Assembly: GCA_900765575.1 (NCBI GenBank)
Contig: CAAFRW010000005.1
Span: forward strand, 1-7,948
Reading direction: 5' to 3'
DNA from: Bacteroidaceae bacterium
Lineage (GTDB): Bacteria > Bacteroidota > Bacteroidia > Bacteroidales > Bacteroidaceae
DNA length: 7,948 nucleotides
Every line of letters begins with the position of its first letter. The stretch's first letter is position 1. Positions 6,544 through 7,948 of the stretch are shown here, piece after piece. The position numbers and the translations under genes are program-made. Under the pieces are notes generated by a model. The model saw nothing but the letters and a program-made list of their open reading frames with translations. It had not been told where the DNA came from and did no database searches.

Positions 6544-7218
6544 ATGGCAGAACAGAAGAACAAGCAAGATGCGATGAATGTAGAGGAAGCATTGAGCCAA
6601 TCGGAAGCGTTTATCGTGAAAAACAAAAAGATGATTATCAGTGTCATCGTAGCAGTCGTTGTAATTATTGCAGGTGTAGTGATTTATAAAAACTTCATCT
6701 CGGAACCGCGGGAACGTAAGGCATCGGAAGCGTTGTATAAAGGCGAGCAATATTTCGAGGCTGAGCAATACGAATTGGCACTCAACGGTGATTCGCTCGG
6801 ATACAAAGGTCTTCTTAAAGTAGCAGATGAGTTCAGCGGAACAGATGCCGGAAATTTGGCAAATGCGTATGCAGGTATTAGCTATGCTCAACTGGGTAAA
6901 TATAAAGAAGCTGCCGATTTTTTGAATAAATTCAGTGGTGACGACCAAGTTATTGCTCCGGCGGTAATGGGAACTTTGGGTAACTGTTACGCTCAACTGG
7001 GCGATTTGGAGAAAGCTGCTTCTACTTTAATGAAAGCAGCCGAAAAGGCAGACGCTCATTCTTTGAGTCCTGTTTACTTGATTCAGGCCGGTGAGATTTA
7101 TGAGAAATTAGGCAAGAAAGAAGATGCGGTAAAAGCTTACACGCTGATTAAGGATAAATACTTTAGTTCTTATCAGGCGATGGATATCGATAAGTATATT
7201 GAGCGTGCATCTAAGTAA
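6544..7218 (+). CDS. Membrane-anchored tetratricopeptide-repeat protein (YfgM-like architecture)
   Basis: This 224-residue protein has a short polar cytoplasmic N-terminus (1-29), one Val/Ile-rich membrane helix at about 30-48, and a C-terminal domain of helical repeats that should face the periplasm. Three TPR-like units are readable: about 104-136 (A-N-A-Y-A-G-I-S-Y-A-Q-L-G-K-Y-K-E-A), 138-171 (G-N-C-Y-A-Q-L-G-D-L-E-K-A) and 175-208 (A-G-E-I-Y-E-K-L-G-K-K-E-D-A). The layout resembles YfgM-type ancillary proteins, which associate with the Sec translocon in E. coli, but overall identity cannot be judged by eye. The TPR surface suggests protein binding and no enzymatic residues are visible. 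An alternative start at M11 is possible; the first ATG follows an A-rich stretch typical of Bacteroides starts. It has its own candidate promoter, and a terminator-like hairpin follows 40 nt after its stop. Confidence 0.88.
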   Translation: MAEQKNKQDAMNVEEALSQSEAFIVKNKKMIISVIVAVVVIIAGVVIYKNFISEPRERKASEALYKGEQYFEAEQYELALNGDSLGYKGLLKVADEFSGTDAGNLANAYAGISYAQLGKYKEAADFLNKFSGDDQVIAPAVMGTLGNCYAQLGDLEKAASTLMKAAEKADAHSLSPVYLIQAGEIYEKLGKKEDAVKAYTLIKDKYFSSYQAMDIDKYIERASK

Positions 7219-7258
7219 TAATAGAAAGTTCATTATAAATTAATAATTGATATGATAA

Positions 7259-7299
7259 GGCGTGGATTATGCGGGATGTATAGTTCACGCCGATTTTTT
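7259..7299 (+). terminator. Hairpin plus T6: intrinsic terminator or ribH attenuator
   Basis: Positions 7259-7271 pair continuously with 7279-7291 (13 pairs, including three G-U wobbles, around a GGCGTG/CACGCC core). The loop is 7 nt. GA and then six T (7294-7299) follow. This is the form of an intrinsic terminator for the TPR gene. However, ribH begins only 16 nt after the T-tract and no promoter is visible between them, so readthrough or conditional termination is plausible. It does not look like an FMN riboswitch: the span is too short and the conserved multi-helix core is absent. Confidence 0.65.
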
Positions 7300-7315
7300 A
7301 AATAGAATATACAAT

Positions 7316-7810
7316 ATGGCAACAGCTTATCACAATTTATCAGACTATGATTTTAATTCGGTTCCGGATGCAAGTGCAATGCGTTTCGGAATAGTTGTTT
7401 CGGAATGGAATGCAAATATTACCGGTGCTTTGCTGGAAGGGGCTGTAAAGACCCTGAAGTTGCATGGAGCCAAAGAGGAAAATATAATAGTACGCACTGT
7501 TCCGGGAAGTTTTGAGCTGACTTTCGGCTCTTCGCAAATGATACAAAGCGGGTTGGTCGATGCGGTCATTGCTATTGGATGCGTGGTTCGGGGAGATACG
7601 CCTCACTTTGATTATGTATGTGCCGGCACTACTCAAGGTATCGCACAATTAAATACAACTGGTAATGTACCAGTTATTTACGGTCTAATCACTACCAATA
7701 CGATGCAACAAGCTGAAGATAGAAGTGGTGGCTGTTTGGGCAATAAAGGAGACGAATGTGCTATTACTGCAATAAAAATGATTGATTTTGCTTGCAGTTT
7801 AAGAAAATAG
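7316..7810 (+). CDS. ribH: 6,7-dimethyl-8-ribityllumazine synthase
   Basis: Lumazine synthase condenses 5-amino-6-ribitylaminouracil with 3,4-dihydroxy-2-butanone 4-phosphate, the penultimate step of riboflavin synthesis, usually in icosahedral or pentameric assemblies. The frame extends left to a GTG at 7262, but the ATG at 7316 is chosen. It gives a 164-residue protein of normal length with an A/T-rich Bacteroides-like leader, while the extra 18 residues would be encoded by the upstream hairpin. Motifs counted from this Met: F24-G-I-V-V-S-E-W31-N (ribityl/pyrimidine site), V62-P-G-S-F-E-L68 and G88-C-V-V-R-G-D-T-P-H97-F-D-Y100, with H97 the conserved catalytic His. The C-terminal N-K-G-D-E-C-A helix is also present. 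No other rib gene is adjacent. Its 3' end carries the promoter for the following tRNA gene. Confidence 0.96.
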   Translation: MATAYHNLSDYDFNSVPDASAMRFGIVVSEWNANITGALLEGAVKTLKLHGAKEENIIVRTVPGSFELTFGSSQMIQSGLVDAVIAIGCVVRGDTPHFDYVCAGTTQGIAQLNTTGNVPVIYGLITTNTMQQAEDRSGGCLGNKGDECAITAIKMIDFACSLRK

Positions 7811-7822
7811 TTGTATCTTTGC
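7791..7822 (+). promoter_or_regulatory. Promoter of tRNA-Tyr (Bacteroides -33/-7), overlapping the ribH 3' end
   Basis: TATCTTTG at 7814-7821, followed by C, is a full match to the Bacteroides -7 element. CTTG at 7791-7794 lies 19 nt upstream as the -33 element. The -33 element is inside the last codons of ribH, and the -7 element begins 4 nt after its stop. A GC-rich stretch (7821-7828) follows, as is common at stable-RNA promoters. Initiation would be near 7828, about 30 nt before the tRNA. Confidence 0.75.
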
Positions 7823-7859
7823 ACCGCGTTTGAGAGAAACAATATCTCTTATGTGGAAT

Positions 7860-7942
7860 GGGCAAATACCAGAGTGGCCAAATGGGGCAGACTGTAAATC
7901 TGCTGGCTTACGCCTTCGGTGGTTCGAATCCATCTTTGCCCA
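7860..7942 (+). tRNA. tRNA-Tyr (anticodon GUA)
   Basis: The acceptor stem is GGGCAAA (7860-7866) with TTTGCCC (7935-7941), all seven pairs matching. A 3-bp D stem (CCA/TGG) with a large loop follows. The anticodon stem GCAGA (7887-7891) pairs with TCTGC (7899-7903), and the loop CTGTAAA places GTA at 7894-7896. A long variable arm with a GGC/GCC stem (7905-7914) marks a class II tRNA, as expected for bacterial Tyr. The T stem is 7918-7922 with 7930-7934, and the T loop TTCGAAT is at 7923-7929. The discriminator base is A7942. The next bases are CAAAA, so CCA is not encoded and must be added enzymatically. It may be the first gene of a tRNA cluster running off the window. Confidence 0.97.
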
Positions 7943-7948
7943 CAAAAA

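Noticed and set aside
6487..6996. 169-residue minus-strand ORF opposite the TPR gene
   Set aside because: It lies antisense to a clear TPR coding region, is rich in Cys/Phe/Ile from reversed codons, and shows no domain.
7262..7315. N-terminal extension of ribH from GTG 7262
   Set aside because: The 18 extra residues come from the leader hairpin, and the ATG at 7316 gives the normal lumazine synthase length.
7219..7315. FMN riboswitch upstream of ribH
   Set aside because: The 97-nt spacer is too short and holds one simple hairpin, without the conserved multi-helix RFN core.
7833..7849. Small inverted repeat AGAGA/TCTCT in the tRNA-Tyr leader
   Set aside because: Only five AT-rich pairs with a 7-nt loop; too weak to call an element, although it could be part of the processed leader.

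Overview
The window looks like chromosomal housekeeping DNA from a Bacteroidales bacterium, most likely Bacteroides or a close relative. The evidence is protein character (a Bacteroidetes-type S41 peptidase, and a lipoprotein with an S-D-E-D-D stretch after the lipobox cysteine), A-rich start contexts instead of Shine-Dalgarno sites, and several matches to the Bacteroides promoter -7 element TAnnTTTG. I see no insertion sequence, phage gene, CRISPR array or sign of recent transfer.

Left part (1-4992, plus strand): five tightly packed genes run in one direction and are probably one transcript whose promoter lies left of the window. They are an M3-family peptidyl-dipeptidase missing its N-terminus, a small lipoprotein of unknown function, a dCMP deaminase, a membrane-anchored PDZ/S41 C-terminal processing peptidase, and 5-formyltetrahydrofolate cyclo-ligase. 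The gaps are 14, 9 and 5 nt, and the last pair overlaps by 29 nt. dCMP deaminase supplies dUMP, and the cyclo-ligase returns 5-formyl-THF to the one-carbon pool that thymidylate synthesis uses, so those two may be linked. The two peptidases and the lipoprotein point to envelope or peptide turnover.

Middle part (4989-6391, minus strand): recF and a short DUF721 (DciA-like) gene are coupled by a 4-nt ATGA overlap. The DUF721 stop and the cyclo-ligase stop share one TTAA, so the two operons converge with no spacer.

Right part (6392-7948, plus strand): a 152-bp divergent region holds candidate promoters for recF and for a membrane-anchored TPR protein. A strong hairpin plus T-tract separates the TPR gene from ribH (lumazine synthase). 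A canonical stable-RNA-like promoter overlaps the end of ribH and leads into tRNA-Tyr(GUA).

I found no clearly undescribed system. The points most worth a second look are regulatory: a recF promoter so close to the ATG that the mRNA may be leaderless, a stop-codon hairpin at the peptidase/cyclo-ligase overlap, and a terminator-like hairpin with a small ORF across it in the ribH leader.
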